From positions 27,905 through 91,904 of the forward strand of contig JAFEDK010000013.1 in assembly GCA_018241665.1 (NCBI GenBank): DNA of 64,000 nt. The letters run 5' to 3'. Below, piece after piece: positions 63,907 through 64,000 of this stretch. The notes under the pieces were generated by a model. It did no database searches. It was not told the DNA's origin and saw only the letters and a program-made list of their open reading frames with translations. Origin of the DNA: Pseudomonadota bacterium (GTDB taxonomy: Bacteria > Pseudomonadota > Gammaproteobacteria > Burkholderiales > Rhodocyclaceae). The translations under genes were made by a program, and so were the position numbers. How positions within the stretch are numbered: the stretch's first letter is position 1; the number at the start of each line of letters is the position of its first letter.

Positions 63907-63977
63907 CTGTGGGGGCGAATTCATTCGCCCACCGCGGATGGCCTCACCTCCGCGGGCGAATGAATTCGCCCCCACAG
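63907..63977. repeat. REP-like palindromic element, copy 8
   Basis: CTGTGGGGGCGAATTCATTC left, GAATGAATTCGCCCCCACAG right, with extra edge copies on both sides: GAGGCTGTGGGG at 63889-63900 and repeated CACAGGGACCAGCC at 63974 onwards, running out of the window. Confidence 0.9.
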
Positions 63978-64000
63978 GGACCAGCCCACAGGGACCAGCC

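Overview
The window is about 64 kb of GC-rich, gene-dense chromosome, most likely from a betaproteobacterium of the Rhodocyclales (Zoogloea, Azoarcus or Thauera type; inferred, not proven). Pointers are a polar-flagellum gene order, a CysI/DUF934/CysH/CysD/CysN sulfate assimilation operon, PEP-CTERM surface proteins with a PrsT-like TPR protein, a PQQ alcohol dehydrogenase, and two c-di-GMP-type proteins. No rRNA, tRNA, CRISPR array, prophage or transposase gene was seen.

Layout. 1-5.4 kb: end of a flagellar operon (flgI 3' end, flgJ, flgK, flgL), a small lipoprotein and a PilZ protein. 5.4-13.1 kb: a MASE3-PAS-GGDEF-EAL protein, a putative metalloprotease-like protein, class I fumarase, a YqhA-type membrane protein, purB and a DUF2322 gene. 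13.2-20.3 kb: sulfate assimilation (TauE/SafE permease-cysI-DUF934-cysH-cysD-cysN on the minus strand) divergent from cysB. 20.4-34.1 kb: a PEP-CTERM protein with a sigma-54 promoter, a Kef-type antiporter, a gltIJKL glutamate/aspartate ABC importer joined to a cytoplasmic asparaginase, an FtsH paralogue, PrsT and a second PEP-CTERM protein. 34.1-37.3 kb: an RhlE-type helicase with a long Gln/Gly tail, a YbaN-type protein and a small unknown.

37.5-50 kb is the most interesting part. Two divergent TonB-dependent receptors, each followed by a periplasmic binding protein (one TupA-like, one Tat-exported) and, on the plus strand, a di-heme oxidoreductase, sit next to mop/modE/modABC. Five 24-bp sites of the form CGnTATAT-N8-ATATAGnn, the architecture of the E. 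coli ModE operator, lie before both receptors, before modE, and in an orphan position. I infer a ModE-repressed outer-membrane to periplasm molybdate/tungstate (or metal-chelate) acquisition module feeding ModABC.

50-64 kb: an alcohol oxidation block (NAD aldehyde dehydrogenase, outer-membrane protein, PQQ quinohemoprotein alcohol dehydrogenase with its own sigma-54 promoter, divergent AcoR-type activator), a chemoreceptor with a sigma-28 promoter, a spermidine-synthase-like protein, fdhD (a link to Mo enzymes), a membrane PAS protein with a degenerate GGDEF domain, and gluQ. A family of about 71-bp palindromic REP-like elements (CTGTGGGGGCGAATTCATTC and its mirror image) occurs in eight intergenic places, several flanked by tandem copies of the element edge.
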